Shown here piece after piece: positions 9,872 to 20,183 of a stretch of DNA of 64,000 nt. Position 1 is the stretch's first letter. Every line of letters starts with the position of its first letter. The notes under the pieces were generated by a model, which had not been told where the DNA came from, ran no database searches, and saw only the letters and a list, made by a program, of their open reading frames with translations. Both the position numbers and the translations under genes were made by a program. The stretch comes from Neobacillus sp. PS3-34. GTDB taxonomy: Bacteria > Bacillota > Bacilli > Bacillales > Cytobacillaceae. The stretch is from contig NZ_CP133267.1 of assembly GCF_030915465.1 (NCBI RefSeq), forward strand, positions 1,897,001 to 1,961,000, in the 5' to 3' direction.

Positions 9872-10136
9872 TCCTCATCTTTTCAAGCATTTGAGATGGG
9901 GTAGAGGTCGCGATTTATAATAGTATCCTATTAGAGATTCAGATGAAATCTATGAAAATAGGAAAAAGGATAAATCGCCGAAGCTTTTGAAATCACTGTT
10001 TTCAGAAGGCTGGGTCTGTACTCGAATAGGGGCAGAACTGTCACAATTCCCTGAATTGTGGAGAACTATCTTTTTTCAAAGCTTATGGATGAGGGTGTAT
10101 GGGCACCGTCTTATTTAACATAGACGGTGCTTTTTT
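9872..10136 (+). promoter_or_regulatory. Lysine riboswitch (L-box) with terminator
   Basis: P1 pairs CCTCATC (about 9873) with GATGAGG (about 10088). Conserved L-box pieces are visible in order: TAGAGGTCGCG, TAGTATCC, GGATAAATCGCCGAAG, CTGGGTCTGTA and GGGGCAGAACTGTCAC. A strong terminator GCACCGTCT / AGACGGTGC plus T-run follows at 10102-10136, directly before the binding-protein gene. Known mode: lysine binding causes termination. Confidence 0.93.
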
Positions 10137-10158
10137 ATTTTAAAAAGGGGGATACATC

Positions 10159-10937
10159 ATGAAAAGACTTATCGTTTTGCTCGTCGCTTCTTTGCTTTTG
10201 GTTTTATCTGCCTGCGGAAGCAAGGAAAGCAGTACAAAGGACGGAAATTTAAATTTAGTAAAAGAAGGCTCGCTTACATTTGCGATGAGTGGACTTTATC
10301 CACCATTAAACTTTAAAAAAGATGGAAAGTTAACGGGGTTTGACGCAGAAATCGGCACCGAAATTGCGAAAAGAATTGGTCTTAAAGCCAACCCTGTAAC
10401 AAATCCATGGGAAACAATCATCCAGGGATTAAAAGCGAATAAATATGATGCAATTATCGGAAGTATGACTGCAACACCAGAGCGTGATAAGCAAGTCGAC
10501 TTTACCAATCCATATTATTTATCTGGAGCACAAATTTTTGTAGCTGAAAACAATAATGATATTCAATCCAAAGAAGACTTAAAAGGAAAAACGATCGGCG
10601 TCATTCAATCCAGCACATGGAAGGATATGGCAGAAAAATTATCAGACACGGTAAAAGGCTATCCTTCCGATGTAAACGCACTTCAGGATCTTGCACTCGG
10701 CCGATTGGATGCCGTCATTACTGATAAAATTGTTGGAGTAAATGCAAAGAATGAAAAAGGCTTAAAAATCAAAGCCGTTGGTGATTTACTAAATGAAGAC
10801 CGTGTAAGTGTGGCTGTCCCGGAAGGTGAAAAAAACTTGTTGAAAAAATCAACAAGGCTATAAAAGAGATGCAGGATGATGGTACTTACGAAAAAATAAG
10901 TAAAAAATGGTTCAATGAAAATATTATGGAAAAGTAA
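10159..10937 (+). CDS. Polar amino acid (probably lysine) ABC transporter binding lipoprotein, frame broken near end
   Basis: Extracellular solute-binding protein of family 3 (ArgT/HisJ type). Signal peptide with lipobox LLVLSAC, then the family phrases GFDAEIGTEIAKRIG, KYDAIIGSMTATPER and VDFTNPYY. The A-run at 10829-10835 is one A short. With eight A the end reads KLVEKINKAIKEMQDDGTYEKI and stops at 10937, about 259 residues, the usual size. The lysine riboswitch points to lysine (or lysine/arginine) as substrate. First gene of a three-gene operon. Confidence 0.9.
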
Positions 10938-10960
10938 TTATCTATTTCTTTAAAAAAATT

Positions 10961-10996
10961 GCGTAAGCTCCCCTGTAAGGGGCTTACGTTTTTCTT
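10961..10996 (+). terminator. Intercistronic hairpin after the binding-protein gene
   Basis: CGTAAGC-TCCCC-TGTAA-GGGG-CTTACG followed by TTTTTC. It lies between binding-protein and permease genes and probably causes partial termination, so that more binding protein is made than permease. Confidence 0.7.
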
Positions 10997-11016
10997 AAAT
11001 GGAGGTTGATGAGATC

Positions 11017-11700
11017 ATGAGTTTTTTGCAAAATATCACAGGAATCCTCAGTGAACATGGGATTGCCTTCCTGAAAGCCTCTTGGACGACGATATCCATC
11101 ACAGCCATTTCCCTGGTCTTTGCGCTGATTATTGGAATTATTTTTGCAAGTTTTAAAATTTCCTCTATTAAACTTCTTAACTGGATTTCTGACACCTATA
11201 TTGGAATCATACGTGGGACTCCGTTAATTGTTCAGCTTATGTTCCTGTATTATGGATTAGCCAATATGCTGACTTTGGATAGTTTCACCGCAGGTGCATT
11301 AGCTTTAAGTATCCATACAGGTGCATATATAGCTGAAATTTTCAGGGGTGCGGTTCAATCGATTGACCAAGGGCAGATGGAAGCCGCAAGGTCCCTAGGT
11401 ATGCCCTATCACCTTGCTATGAGAAAAGTCATTTTTCCACAGGCCTTTAAAAGAGCGATTCCGCCTCTTGGCAACCAGTTCATTATCAGTTTGAAGGATT
11501 CTTCACTCGTTGCGTATATTTCTGTAACAGACTTATATAACACTGCCCTTAGTGTTCAGGGCGAAAACTATATGCCATTTGAAACCTATTTTGTCGTAGG
11601 GCTATATTACTTGATTATCGTGTTAATCTTTACCTGGTTTACTAACCGGCTTGAGAAAAAACTGGATGTAAGCAAGCCAAAGGAGGCACTAGTGGCATGA
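11017..11700 (+). CDS. Amino acid ABC transporter permease (HisM/GlnP type)
   Basis: Integral membrane subunit with about five helices and the EAA motif that docks on the ATPase ([23 protein letters not shown]). The phrase [19 protein letters not shown] is typical of polar amino acid permeases. I chose the ATG at 11017, with GGAGG about eleven bases upstream; an ATG at 10999 in frame precedes the ribosome site and is unlikely. About 227 residues, intact. Its last codon overlaps the ATPase start (ATGA), showing translational coupling. Confidence 0.9.
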   Translation: MSFLQNITGILSEHGIAFLKASWTTISITAISLVFALIIGIIFASFKISSIKLLNWISDTYIGIIRGTPLIVQLMFLYYGLANMLTLDSFTAGALALSIHTGAYIAEIFRGAVQSIDQGQMEAARSLGMPYHLAMRKVIFPQAFKRAIPPLGNQFIISLKDSSLVAYISVTDLYNTALSVQGENYMPFETYFVVGLYYLIIVLIFTWFTNRLEKKLDVSKPKEALVA

Positions 11701-12419
11701 TCAAAGTGAAAAATCTATCCAAGTCCTTTGGAAGCCTTCAAGTCTTAAAGAATATTGATTTAGAAGTAAGCGAAAGAGAAGTTGTTGTTTTAATCGGTGC
11801 AAGCGGCTCAGGAAAAAGTACTCTTCTTCGCTGTTTAAACTTTTTAGAAACTGCAGATGGCGGGGATATTATCATCGAAGGCGAAGCTATCCATCCGGCT
11901 AAAGTGAACCTTAATAAGATAAGGGAAAAGGTCGGTATGGTGTTCCAGCATTTCAATTTATTCCCCCACATGACAGTTTTGGAAAATATCATTTCAGCAC
12001 CCGTCAATGTAAAAGGGAAATCCAAGGAGGATGCAAGTTCAAAGGCAAAGGAACTTCTTAGAAAAGTGGGATTACAGGATAAAGCGAATTTTTATCCTGA
12101 GCAATTATCCGGCGGACAAAAGCAAAGGGTAGCCATTGCAAGAGCATTGGCAATGGAACCCAAAGTAATGCTTTTTGATGAGCCAACGTCTGCATTGGAT
12201 CCTGAACTTGTAGGTGAGGTACTGCAAGTTATGAAGGATTTAGCACATGAAGGAATGACGATGGTCATTGTGACACATGAAATGGGCTTTGCGAAAGAAG
12301 TTGCAAACCGAATCGTTATGCTAGCCGACGGAAATATAATCGAAGAAGGATCTCCTGACGAAATTTTTAACCATCCACAGCACGAGCGGACCCAAAGGTT
12401 CCTAAACCAGATTTTATAA
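11697..12419 (+). CDS. Amino acid ABC transporter ATP-binding protein (HisP/GlnQ type)
   Basis: ATPase that drives the lysine-regulated importer. Walker [10 protein letters not shown] (about residues 34-42), Q-loop [12 protein letters not shown], signature [15 protein letters not shown], Walker [15 protein letters not shown] and H-loop [11 protein letters not shown]. 240 residues, the standard length. Starts at ATG 11697 within the permease stop. Last gene of the operon, followed by a strong terminator. Confidence 0.94.
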   Translation: MIKVKNLSKSFGSLQVLKNIDLEVSEREVVVLIGASGSGKSTLLRCLNFLETADGGDIIIEGEAIHPAKVNLNKIREKVGMVFQHFNLFPHMTVLENIISAPVNVKGKSKEDASSKAKELLRKVGLQDKANFYPEQLSGGQKQRVAIARALAMEPKVMLFDEPTSALDPELVGEVLQVMKDLAHEGMTMVIVTHEMGFAKEVANRIVMLADGNIIEEGSPDEIFNHPQHERTQRFLNQIL

Positions 12420-12465
12420 AAAATTTCCATGTTGAGAACTTCATTAACCCTAATATTTACCAGAC

Positions 12466-12504
12466 AAGAAGGCAACTCCCATTCGGGTTAGTTGCCTTCT
12501 TTTA
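12466..12504 (+). terminator. Terminator of the lysine-type ABC operon
   Basis: AAGAAGGCAACT / AGTTGCCTTCTTTT stem with a ten-base loop and T-tail, about 50 bases after the ATPase stop. Confidence 0.85.
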
Positions 12505-12618
12505 ATACTATTTTTGCGACTGCCGGTTGACGTTTATAATAGAAAACACGGATTCACTCTTCACACAGTGATGACAACTTTTCCTTGAAAACAGCAATGC
12601 TTCCTATGATGCTAACTA

Positions 12619-13326
12619 CTAAACAGTCATTTTCCAACTTGATATTGCTAACCAGTTTTCCTGTTCCTTATAATCGGGCATTATTTTTCCAACAAGGCGC
12701 CAGAAGGATCGGTCATGATTCAGATGGATCATATGGCACATTTCGTGAACGACTACGTAGTCGATCACCTTCAGTGGTGCCATTGCCAGCCTCCAATTAA
12801 ATGTTAACTGCAGTTTTGAATCACAGGTTCCCCAGGTAGTTTTACTATCTGAAATTCGGATAGAACGTGGTTTAACTTTAAAGTTGCTTTTATAGGACTG
12901 GATACTCTTCTCCACTAAAGCTTTACACTGCTGATAATAGTATCGTTTTAAAGCTTGCTTTATTTTTTCATCCTCAAGTTGTTTCACATATATATGCAGC
13001 TTTTCTCCTTCAAACACTACATAGTCTTGTGTGATGTTTATATCTTGATGGATCTGTATGGGATAGGTGTTTCCTAAATAAAGAAAGCTTTCACCATGCT
13101 CATAGACCTTCTCCTGTGGCCCAAGCAGTCTATCCTTCTTTTCTTTTGATTTTTGTTGAATCAAATCCCATTTGTCTTCTAATAATTGAAGCACGCTTTC
13201 ATCGGGTGTTCCTTTAGGAGCATGGACTTCAACATTTCCATAGACGTCTATATATATGCCCGTAGATGTCCGTTTTTTGTATTTTATTTCAAAACTAATT
13301 GTCTCTCCTGAGTAGGTATGTATCAT
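12619..13326 (-). CDS. YgjP-like metal-dependent hydrolase (DUF45 / M48-like)
   Basis: Zincin-type protein of the YgjP/WLM-related family. The HExxH motif is in VVVHEMCHMIHLNHDRSFW (His-Glu-x-x-His plus a third His). It is preceded by the family signature SKTTWGTCDSKLQLTFNWRL. 235 residues. ATG at 13326 has AAGGTGA upstream. The physiological substrate is not known for most members; a nucleotide-hydrolysing activity has been proposed for E. coli YgjP. It is not obviously in an operon with its neighbours. Confidence 0.8.
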   Translation of the reverse strand: MIHTYSGETISFEIKYKKRTSTGIYIDVYGNVEVHAPKGTPDESVLQLLEDKWDLIQQKSKEKKDRLLGPQEKVYEHGESFLYLGNTYPIQIHQDINITQDYVVFEGEKLHIYVKQLEDEKIKQALKRYYYQQCKALVEKSIQSYKSNFKVKPRSIRISDSKTTWGTCDSKLQLTFNWRLAMAPLKVIDYVVVHEMCHMIHLNHDRSFWRLVGKIMPDYKEQENWLAISSWKMTV

Positions 13327-13354
13327 TTCGTCACCTTAGGATCCTTTATTGCCG

Positions 13355-13852
13355 TTATCCCCTGTATTTGATTGCTAGTCCCTTTAAAAAGTTCCTCGCG
13401 AACTTATCTCCACACTCTTTATAATTCTTATGGCCTTCTTTTCTTAATAAAGCGCCCAGTTCTCCTTTTGTTACCGTGATTCCTGCCTTTTCGAATATAT
13501 CCAGCATATCCTCAGTAGTTAACGATAAGGCTATTTTCACTTTCTTTAACAGGAGATTATTAACGTTTGCGCTTTTCTTTAAAGACGTTTCTGGTGTATC
13601 AGGCTGTCCTGGTTTTGGATCTTGTTTCCCTCTTTTAAAAACAATAAAGCCATTTAAAAATGAATCGAACATACTATTATTGCATTTTATTTGATCGTCA
13701 TTTTCAGCCTCATCATCATCTGATCTTGTTAGGATCTTTATCACTTCAGGCACTGTTACTTCCACGCCCCCAAGTTTAAATATCTCTGCCATTTCTTTAT
13801 TTTTTATTTCTAAAGCATATCTTAATCGAATTAATATATCATTATTATCCAT
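13355..13852 (-). CDS. DUF1456 family protein (YehS-like)
   Basis: About 165 residues with two copies of a roughly 55-residue motif: NDILIRLRYALEIKNKEMAEIF...GGVEVT at the N-terminus and NNLLLKKVKIALSLTTEDMLDIF...AGITVT in the second half. This is the duplicated DUF1456 domain. No catalytic residues are evident. The charged linker DDDEAENDDQ separates the halves. ATG at 13852 follows AGGAGG by seven bases. Function unknown; it lies 20 bases from the stop-proximal side of the rlmD stretch and may be cotranscribed with rlmD. Confidence 0.75.
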   Translation of the reverse strand: MDNNDILIRLRYALEIKNKEMAEIFKLGGVEVTVPEVIKILTRSDDDEAENDDQIKCNNSMFDSFLNGFIVFKRGKQDPKPGQPDTPETSLKKSANVNNLLLKKVKIALSLTTEDMLDIFEKAGITVTKGELGALLRKEGHKNYKECGDKFARNFLKGLAIKYRG

Positions 13853-13873
13853 CAAAAAACCTCCTACAATAAT

Positions 13874-15247
13874 TTATTTAATCAATTCTATCAACGCACA
13901 GCACTCAACGTGCGTTGTTTGAGGAAACATATCCACCGGCTGGACTTCGACCGTCTTATAGCCGCCATCCTCGAGTATGCGCAGATCCCTCGCCAGTGTT
14001 GCCGGGTTGCAGGAAACGTAGACAACCTTCTTTGGTCTCATTTCGATAATGGTGTTCAGCAGGCGCTCATCACAGCCTTTGCGTGGCGGGTCAACAACGA
14101 GTACATCTGCATTATTACCTTCCTTATACCATTTTGGTATAACCGTTTCCGCTTCCCCGACCGCAAACTCCGCGTTTGTGATTCCGTTCAGCTCGGCATT
14201 GCGTTTGGCATCCTCAATTGCTTCCGGTACGATCTCAACTCCAAAAACCTTTCGTGCTTTTTGAGCGAGAAACAGAGAGATTGTTCCGATTCCGCAATAT
14301 GCATCAATTACGTTTTCTTCCCCGCTTAAATCGGCATACTCCAATGCTTTCTCATACAGCACCTTTGTTTGGTCGGGATTAACCTGATAAAAGGAACGTG
14401 CAGAAATCGCAAATTTTACATCTCCAATATAGTCATAAATAACTTCATTTCCCCATAGCAGTTTCGTTTTGTCTCCTAAAATAACATTAGTCCGTTTGGA
14501 ATTAACGTTATGGACAATTGACTTCACTTGAGGAAGACTAGCGATAATTTGCTCAACAAGCTTTTCTTTAAAAGGAATTTCACCTGTTCTCGTAACCAGG
14601 ACGACCATGAGCTCTCCGGTTGTCTTTCCGTAACGGGCCATGATGTGGCGGATGACCCCTTTATGCGATTCTTCTTGATAGGCAGGAATTCTCAATTCGC
14701 TGCAGATTTCCTTCACCGTTTGCACCGCTTCATTGATTTCCGGAAGCTGGATCAGGCTTTCATTCGTATCGACAATTTCATGTGTACGCTGTTTAAAAAA
14801 GCCAGCAATGAGCTTTCCATCTTTTTCACCGACTGGCACCTGTGCCTTATTCCTGTAATGCCACGGATGTTCCATCCCCAATATCGTATGGACCTTTACA
14901 TCCTCCAGCTTTCCGATGCGGGTGAGCACCTGTCTTACCATGTTTTCCTTATACTTTAACTGGCCTTCATAGCTGATATGCTCAATCTGACAGCCTCCGT
15001 ATTTATGTGCATCCTGTTTAGCGATATCCACACGAAAATGGCTTCTTTCAAGGATTTCAATCAATTTCCCGATTGCATAGCCTTTATTGGTCTTAATTAC
15101 TTTAATTTTTGCTTTTTCCTCCGGCAGTCCGCCCTGAACAAAAATCGGGTAGCCGTCCACTTTTGCCACACCCGCACCATCATGGGTCAAATCTTCAAAT
15201 ACTGCTTCTATATAATCGTTTTTTTGAACCGGTATTGTTTTGCTCAT
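13874..15247 (-). CDS. rlmD: 23S rRNA (uracil-5-)-methyltransferase, RlmCD/RumA family
   Basis: SAM-dependent methyltransferase making m5U in 23S rRNA (YefA/RlmCD in B. subtilis modifies U747 and U1939). An N-terminal TRAM domain ([18 protein letters not shown]) comes first. The SAM site is [17 protein letters not shown], the catalytic loop [14 protein letters not shown]. Unusually, two of the four cluster cysteines of E. coli RumA are absent: only the last Cys of CxxxxxCxxC remains, in HKYGGCQ, so an Fe-S cluster is unlikely. 457 residues, intact. ATG at 15247 with AAAGGAAG upstream. The family pairs with dgkB in Bacillus; here pncA and pncB lie between. Confidence 0.9.
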   Translation of the reverse strand: MSKTIPVQKNDYIEAVFEDLTHDGAGVAKVDGYPIFVQGGLPEEKAKIKVIKTNKGYAIGKLIEILERSHFRVDIAKQDAHKYGGCQIEHISYEGQLKYKENMVRQVLTRIGKLEDVKVHTILGMEHPWHYRNKAQVPVGEKDGKLIAGFFKQRTHEIVDTNESLIQLPEINEAVQTVKEICSELRIPAYQEESHKGVIRHIMARYGKTTGELMVVLVTRTGEIPFKEKLVEQIIASLPQVKSIVHNVNSKRTNVILGDKTKLLWGNEVIYDYIGDVKFAISARSFYQVNPDQTKVLYEKALEYADLSGEENVIDAYCGIGTISLFLAQKARKVFGVEIVPEAIEDAKRNAELNGITNAEFAVGEAETVIPKWYKEGNNADVLVVDPPRKGCDERLLNTIIEMRPKKVVYVSCNPATLARDLRILEDGGYKTVEVQPVDMFPQTTHVECCALIELIK

Positions 15248-15370
15248 ATTCTACTTCCTTTGCTCCGTTTTGGATAACAGGATTGTAACATAAAGCCATG
15301 ATCATTGCGAAACGAACCCACGATTAAACCTGCTAGAATCTACTTTTTGAAAAAGAGTCTCAGAAACATA

Positions 15371-15398
15371 GCAAAAGACGCCCGTTATGGACGCCTCT
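15371..15398 (-). terminator. Terminator after pncB
   Basis: On the minus strand AAAGAGGCGTCC, a five-base loop, then GGGCGTCTTTT, five bases after the pncB stop. Confidence 0.65.
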
Positions 15399-15402
15399 TT
15401 AT

Positions 15403-16865
15403 CTACTCTTTCATCGCATCTACTTTTTCTTTCACTTCTTCAATATTCCGCATCTTGTTATCCCAGCACTTTTGGCTAAGATCGACTGGGTAATCTTCAG
15501 GATTCATCGTGCGCTTGTACTCATCCCAGAGCGAATTAAGATTTGCCTTTAAGTATTCTCTAGATTCCTCTAGGCAAGGAATTTCATAAACAAGTTCGCC
15601 ATCGACAAAAATATCCTCATGAAGCTCTCTTGCAGTAAAATTGGTGACCACCTTGTTGATGTAAGTGTGCGTTGGGTGGAACATGCGCAGGCGTTTTTCC
15701 GGCAGCACTTCGTCCTCCATTGCAATATAATCCCCTTCTGCATGGTGGTTCACGTTATTGATGATCCGGTAAATCTTTTTCAATCCTGGTGTGGTGACTT
15801 TTTCCGGATTGGAGGAAATCTTAATAGTATCTTCCATTTCCCCATTATTATTTTCAATTGAAACCAGTTTATAAACAGCTCCAAGGGCAGCCTGATCGTA
15901 AGCGGTAATCAGCTTTGTACCGACACCCCAGCTGTCGATTTTCGCACCCTGAGATTTCAGGTTGATAATGGTATATTCATCCAAATCACTTGAGGCTACA
16001 ATTTTTGCATCCTTAAAGCCCGCTTTATCAAGAATCTTTCGTGCTTCTTTTGAGAGATAGGCAAGGTCCCCGCTATCGAGGCGGATTCCTTTGAAATTGA
16101 TTTTATCGCCCATTTCCTTTGCCACTTTAATTGCATTTTCAACTCCGGAGCGAAGCGTGTCATAAGTATCAACCAGGAACACACAGTCTTTGTGCGTTTC
16201 AGCATATTTCCTGAAGGCCTGATATTCGTCCTTGTACGCCTGGACCATCGCATGGGCATGTGTACCGGAGACAGGAATGTTAAACAGTTTTCCTGCTCTT
16301 ACGTTGCTTGTTGCTTCAAAGCCTGCGAGAAAGGCTGCTCTTGTTCCCCAAATCGCTGCGTCCATTTCCTGGGCACGCCTTGTTCCGAATTCCATCGCGA
16401 CTTCGTTTCCAACGACCTGCTTAATTCGGGACGCTTTTGTCGCAATTAATGTTTGATAGTTCACAATGTTTAACAGAGCTGTTTCGACCAGCTGCGCTTC
16501 AGCAAGTGGTGCTTCGACACGAAGAATCGGCTCATTTCCAAAAACGAGCTCGCCTTCCCTCATGGATCTGATTTTGCCGGTAAAATGCAGTCCTTTTAAA
16601 TACTCTAAAAAGTCTTCCTTATATCCTAGTTCATTTTTTAAATAATCAATGTCATCTTCCGTGAACCGGAATTCTTTAATATATTGAATGGCCTTTTCAA
16701 GCCTGCGAATACGGCATAGCCGTTACCAAACGGCAGTTTCCGGAAAAAAAGTTCAAAGACGGCCTTTTTATTATGGACTCCGTCTCTCCAATACGTTTCG
16801 ACCATATTGATCTGGTATAAATCCGTATGAAGAGCTAAACTGTCGTCTGAATAAATATGTTTCAT
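15403..16865 (-). CDS. pncB: Nicotinate phosphoribosyltransferase, frame broken
   Basis: Makes nicotinate mononucleotide from nicotinate and PRPP, the second step of nicotinamide salvage after PncA. The first exon-like part begins LHTDLYQINMVETYW, typical of the type II enzyme of Gram-positives. Conserved pieces further on are EFGTRRAQ, SNVRAGK, GTHAHAMVQAY and GIRLDSGDLAYLS. At 16690-16693 a G is missing (GGCC for GGGCC); restoring it turns LKRPFNILKNS into LKRAIQYIKEFRFTEDDIDYL and gives about 487 residues. ATG at 16865 follows GGAGG. It lies 63 bases after pncA. Confidence 0.92.
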
Positions 16866-16928
16866 GACTAACCTCCAAAATACTCTACAGGTTTTCCAAC
16901 ATTATTATCAATTCTACCATTTTTAAAT

Positions 16929-17480
16929 CTATTTAACCACCGCGCCAAGCGTTTGTTCAAAATGCCCAAGTGCCCAAGCATGCCCGTTTTGGTTAAATGA
17001 TGCCACAGCATCCCGATAGACGACGATTTTAAAACCTTTATTATAGGCATCTACAGCTGTATGAAGCACACAAATATCGGTGCAAACACCAACTAGATGG
17101 ACCTCAGTAATCCCCCGCTCACGGAGTTTGGTTTCAAGATCCGTTCCAGCAAAAGCTGAATATCTTGTTTTATCCATATATACTACATTTGAAACATGCT
17201 TGTTAGCTTCAAAAACTGAATTCAGTTCTCCGAATAAGTCACGGCCTTTTGTCCCTCTAATATTATGCGGGGGAAATAGCTTCGTTTCCGGATGGTATTC
17301 GTCCCCTTGATCATGTACATCAATTGCAAAAACAGTATAATCTCCGTTTTTAATAAACTCTTCTGTCAGCTCGGTAATTTTTTTTTCTATCGCTTGTCCT
17401 GGCTCACCGCATGTTAATGCCCCGTTATCCGCCACAAAATCGTAAGTATAATCAATGTTGATCAAAGCACGTTTTTCCAT
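16929..17480 (-). CDS. pncA: Nicotinamidase (isochorismatase family)
   Basis: Hydrolyses nicotinamide to nicotinate and ammonia. The catalytic triad is visible: Asp in NIDYTYDF, Lys in MDKTRYSAF and Cys in VGVCTDICV. Metal-site His/Asp are in AIDVHDQGDEYHPE. I chose the ATG at 17480, with AAAGGGG upstream; the frame extends to 17549 without a ribosome site. 183 residues, the usual length. Upstream partner of pncB in a salvage operon. Confidence 0.92.
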   Translation of the reverse strand: MEKRALINIDYTYDFVADNGALTCGEPGQAIEKKITELTEEFIKNGDYTVFAIDVHDQGDEYHPETKLFPPHNIRGTKGRDLFGELNSVFEANKHVSNVVYMDKTRYSAFAGTDLETKLRERGITEVHLVGVCTDICVLHTAVDAYNKGFKIVVYRDAVASFNQNGHAWALGHFEQTLGAVVK

Positions 17481-17643
17481 CCCACTCGCCCCTTTACAGG
17501 AATCTGTCTTGATAGCTGTCATTATAACATTTTTTTCTCTATCGAACACAAAATATCCTTTAGGTAGAAGATCTGACTCATTAACTGTCCAGGGATTGTA
17601 GACGGGTATTTTCCTAGATTGGGCTTAGGGTTTAAAGTTTACA

Positions 17644-17676
17644 TAAAAAACCCGCTTACCTATTTGGCAAGCAGGC
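17644..17676 (-). terminator. Terminator of dgkB
   Basis: CCTGCTTGCC / GGTAAGCGGG stem followed by six T on the minus strand, 18 bases after the dgkB stop. Confidence 0.85.
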
Positions 17677-17693
17677 TTCGTAAATATTCAAAA

Positions 17694-18634
17694 TCAGCTA
17701 TACCTCATTCCAGGAACCCAATCCGTCGGCTTATCGAGTGGACGGATTTTATCAATCGGAACGAAGACCTCTAAATGGCGGTATAAATTTTCAAACTCTG
17801 AAGGAAGCAGGCCGCCAAATTCCCCATCAAGGTTAATCTGCAACTTATCTGGTGAGGTGACTTTGATCCGGTTTGCCTGAGTGTAAATGACACTTTCGTC
17901 ATTCACGTGTTCACCGCGAATCGCTAGCGTTGCAATACGGATAAAGTCGGCCAGATTTGTCTTTTTCACAATCAGCAATGAGAATAAACCATCGTTAATG
18001 GACGCATCAGGTGCCAATTTTTCAAATCCACCTATGGAGTTGGTCAATCCGACGAGAAACAGCATCGCTTCGCCTTCAAACAACTTTCCATCATATTCGA
18101 TCCTGACTTGCGTTGCCTTGATCGATGGCAGCATTTCCATGCCTTTCAAATAGTAGGCAAGCTGGCCGAGCATTGTTTTAAGCTTGCTCGGTACCTCATA
18201 TGTAAGTTCCGTAATCTGGCCCCGCCGGCAATATTAATAAAATGCTTATCGTTGATTCTGCCGATATCAACAGGGATCGTGTCGCCTTTAACAATGATCT
18301 CCACAGCACCATCAATATCCCTTGGGATCTGCAGTGCGCGTGCAAAGTCATTTGTGGTACCCATCGGGATAATTCCCAGACGAGGGCGGTATTCCTGTTC
18401 TGCCAATCCATTTACAACCTCATGGATCGTACCGTCCCCACCTGCTGCTATCAAAAGGTCATAGCGGCGTTCAACTGCAATTTTTGCAGCTTTGGTGGCA
18501 TCTCCGGCACCGATAGTCGCATGGCATGAAGTTTCATAACCGGCTTCCTCGAGCTTTTGCAGCACCTCAGGAAGATTCTTTTTAAAAGCTTCACGTCCAG
18601 ATGTTGGATTATAAATTATTCTTGCTCTTTTCAT
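17694..18634 (-). CDS. dgkB: Diacylglycerol kinase (soluble, DgkB type), frame broken
   Basis: Returns diacylglycerol from lipoteichoic acid synthesis to phosphatidic acid at the membrane. Starts KRARIIYNPTSGREAFKK, has the ATP-binding IAAGGDGTIHEVVNGL and IPMGTTNDFARAL motifs of the DAGK catalytic domain. At 18218-18223 one G is missing (GGGGCC for GGGGGCC). Restoring it turns AGGARLRNLH into AGGGQITELTYEVPSKLKT and joins the C-terminal domain, about 313 residues. I took the ATG at 18634 by homology with B. subtilis DgkB (MKRARIIYNP); earlier ATG codons at 18640-18646 are possible. Confidence 0.9.
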
Positions 18635-18826
18635 TTTCATCATCATCCTATAATTGAAATCAAATTTTCGCTTTCCACGGATGTCTGGTCACTTACAATA
18701 TTCTACCAATTAACATCATATCTCAAAGGATACCTTCCCGCAATGCTTTCCAAGCCATAAAGTATAGTGTTTCCCTTAAAATACCGTCTATAATCATAAC
18801 GCTTTTTTTTCTTTTTGCAAAAACAA

Positions 18827-19225
18827 AAGGCGCAAGCGCCCTCGGAACAAGCAAAACCCGCTTGTTCCTGCGAAGCTTATTCTCCTAGAAGCCTTCCTTA
18901 GTGGTTAGCCCCGACAGGCATAAGAAGAATCACGCAGTCATCCTCGGAAAAGCTATCGCTTTTCCTTCGTGCGATGCGGATGCCTCGAAAAGGCTATCGC
19001 CTTTTCTTCGTTCGATGCATATGCTGCCGAAGCGTTCCTTGTCCTGATTTCTGGAGTGATTTGGCTTATGACCCTGAACTGCTCAAAGCATCACCTAAAG
19101 GTCATGCTTTGAGCAAGATATTCGAAGAAGCACTCTCTAAGATGAAAACTGGCTGGGCGTTGGAGCTAGACTAATACAACTAGTGAGAAGCTATCCAAAT
19201 CATTCAATTTTATTATTTCTTAGAC
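18827..19225 (+). repeat. Modular palindromic intergenic repeat, copy 2 (longest)
   Basis: Begins AAGGCGCAAGCGCC and ends GGAGCTAGA then CTAATACAACTAG, matching copy 1 and the copy at 54927. Here the core is interrupted by two near-copies of the GAAAAGCTATCGCTTTTC hairpin module (around 18950 and 18985) and by TGCTCAAAGCATCACC (19080), itself part of a palindrome with GGTCATGCTTTGAGCA. No plausible protein is encoded. The remainder of the gap from dgkB to 18826 shows nothing I can name. Confidence 0.75.
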
Positions 19226-19259
19226 GAAAATAAAGCGGGCCGAATAAACGGCCCTAGAA

Positions 19260-20183
19260 TCACTCTTCAATATTCAAGCTGACATTGGAAGTGTTGGCAA
19301 TGCTCAGAAGATGCTTGCCCTCCCCTTTTTGGTATGTAGCGTTTTTAAATCCCGAATAATTTCCTTGTGCATCAGGCTTCTCTTCCGTCACCTTCCAGGC
19401 GCCATCCTTGCCCTGTACATCCTGTACGCCAGCCGCAGAAATTTTCAAATCGCTGTTCTTCCCAACTTGAACCACCAGGGATGAAGCTCCATTAACGCTC
19501 CAATCGTTCATGATTTCTCTTGGCTTTAAGGTGATCGGGTTTTCATTGCCAATGATTTCAACGGTTACATCTTTGGGAACGAGAATGGTTGCCGCAATCG
19601 TGCTGTAAGAATCGAACGGACCCATCTCGCTCGGCAATGACTTAACATTTAAATAGAGCGTGTCACCCTTTTGATTAGCGTAAATATAATCTTCTGTTTT
19701 GCTGATCAGCTTATTTCTTTTAGCTGTTTGAGCCCGATAGGTGCCGAACATGGACACGGCATTTTCGGAGGTACCTTCAATCGTTAAAGGATAGTCTACA
19801 GTCCTCACGACCACTCTTTTAACACTGCTGTCTAATTTATAGTCAAATCCAGGCAATTCAGATGTACGCTCCTCCCGCGCCATCACTTCCTGTACCTTGC
19901 CCAAAAGCCCTGTCGAATTAAAAATGACAAACGCGATTCCGACTGTCCCCAGCAAGCCGATAAAAAAGATGCTAAGGAAATCGTATTTTAAAAAGTGCTT
20001 TTCCTGTTTTGATAAAATTAAATAAATTAAGATCTCTGCGCCGAGCACAACCAGAATGGCTGGCCACCATGACATCATTACATTTGAAAGATCTAAGCCG
20101 ATCACCCTTGAAAAAAGAAGGAAAATACCGAGGAGGAGTAGAGATGCTCCCATGGAAAAAGTTCCGACACGCCACGTTCTCAT
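19260..20183 (-). CDS. Membrane protein with LiaF-like N-terminus and DUF4097-like outer domain
   Basis: 307 residues. Three hydrophobic segments at about 10-28, 38-58 and 70-92 (LLLLGIFLLFSRVIGLDL, WWPAILVVLGAEILIYLIL and FIGLLGTVGIAFVIF) match the LiaI/LiaF-type membrane unit. Residues 110-307 form a polar beta-rich tail (KRVVVRTVDYPLTIEG, LYLNVKSLP) expected outside the cell. Last gene of an ECF sigma operon; its ATG (20183) overlaps the stop of the 35-residue gene. LiaF-like proteins sense or report envelope stress; that role here is inference. I do not recognise a precise orthologue. Confidence 0.7.
   Translation of the reverse strand: MRTWRVGTFSMGASLLLLGIFLLFSRVIGLDLSNVMMSWWPAILVVLGAEILIYLILSKQEKHFLKYDFLSIFFIGLLGTVGIAFVIFNSTGLLGKVQEVMAREERTSELPGFDYKLDSSVKRVVVRTVDYPLTIEGTSENAVSMFGTYRAQTAKRNKLISKTEDYIYANQKGDTLYLNVKSLPSEMGPFDSYSTIAATILVPKDVTVEIIGNENPITLKPREIMNDWSVNGASSLVVQVGKNSDLKISAAGVQDVQGKDGAWKVTEEKPDAQGNYSGFKNATYQKGEGKHLLSIANTSNVSLNIEE

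Noticed and set aside
18974..19174. 66-codon plus-strand frame
   Set aside because: Lies wholly within the modular repeat and the same frame is not open in the other copies.
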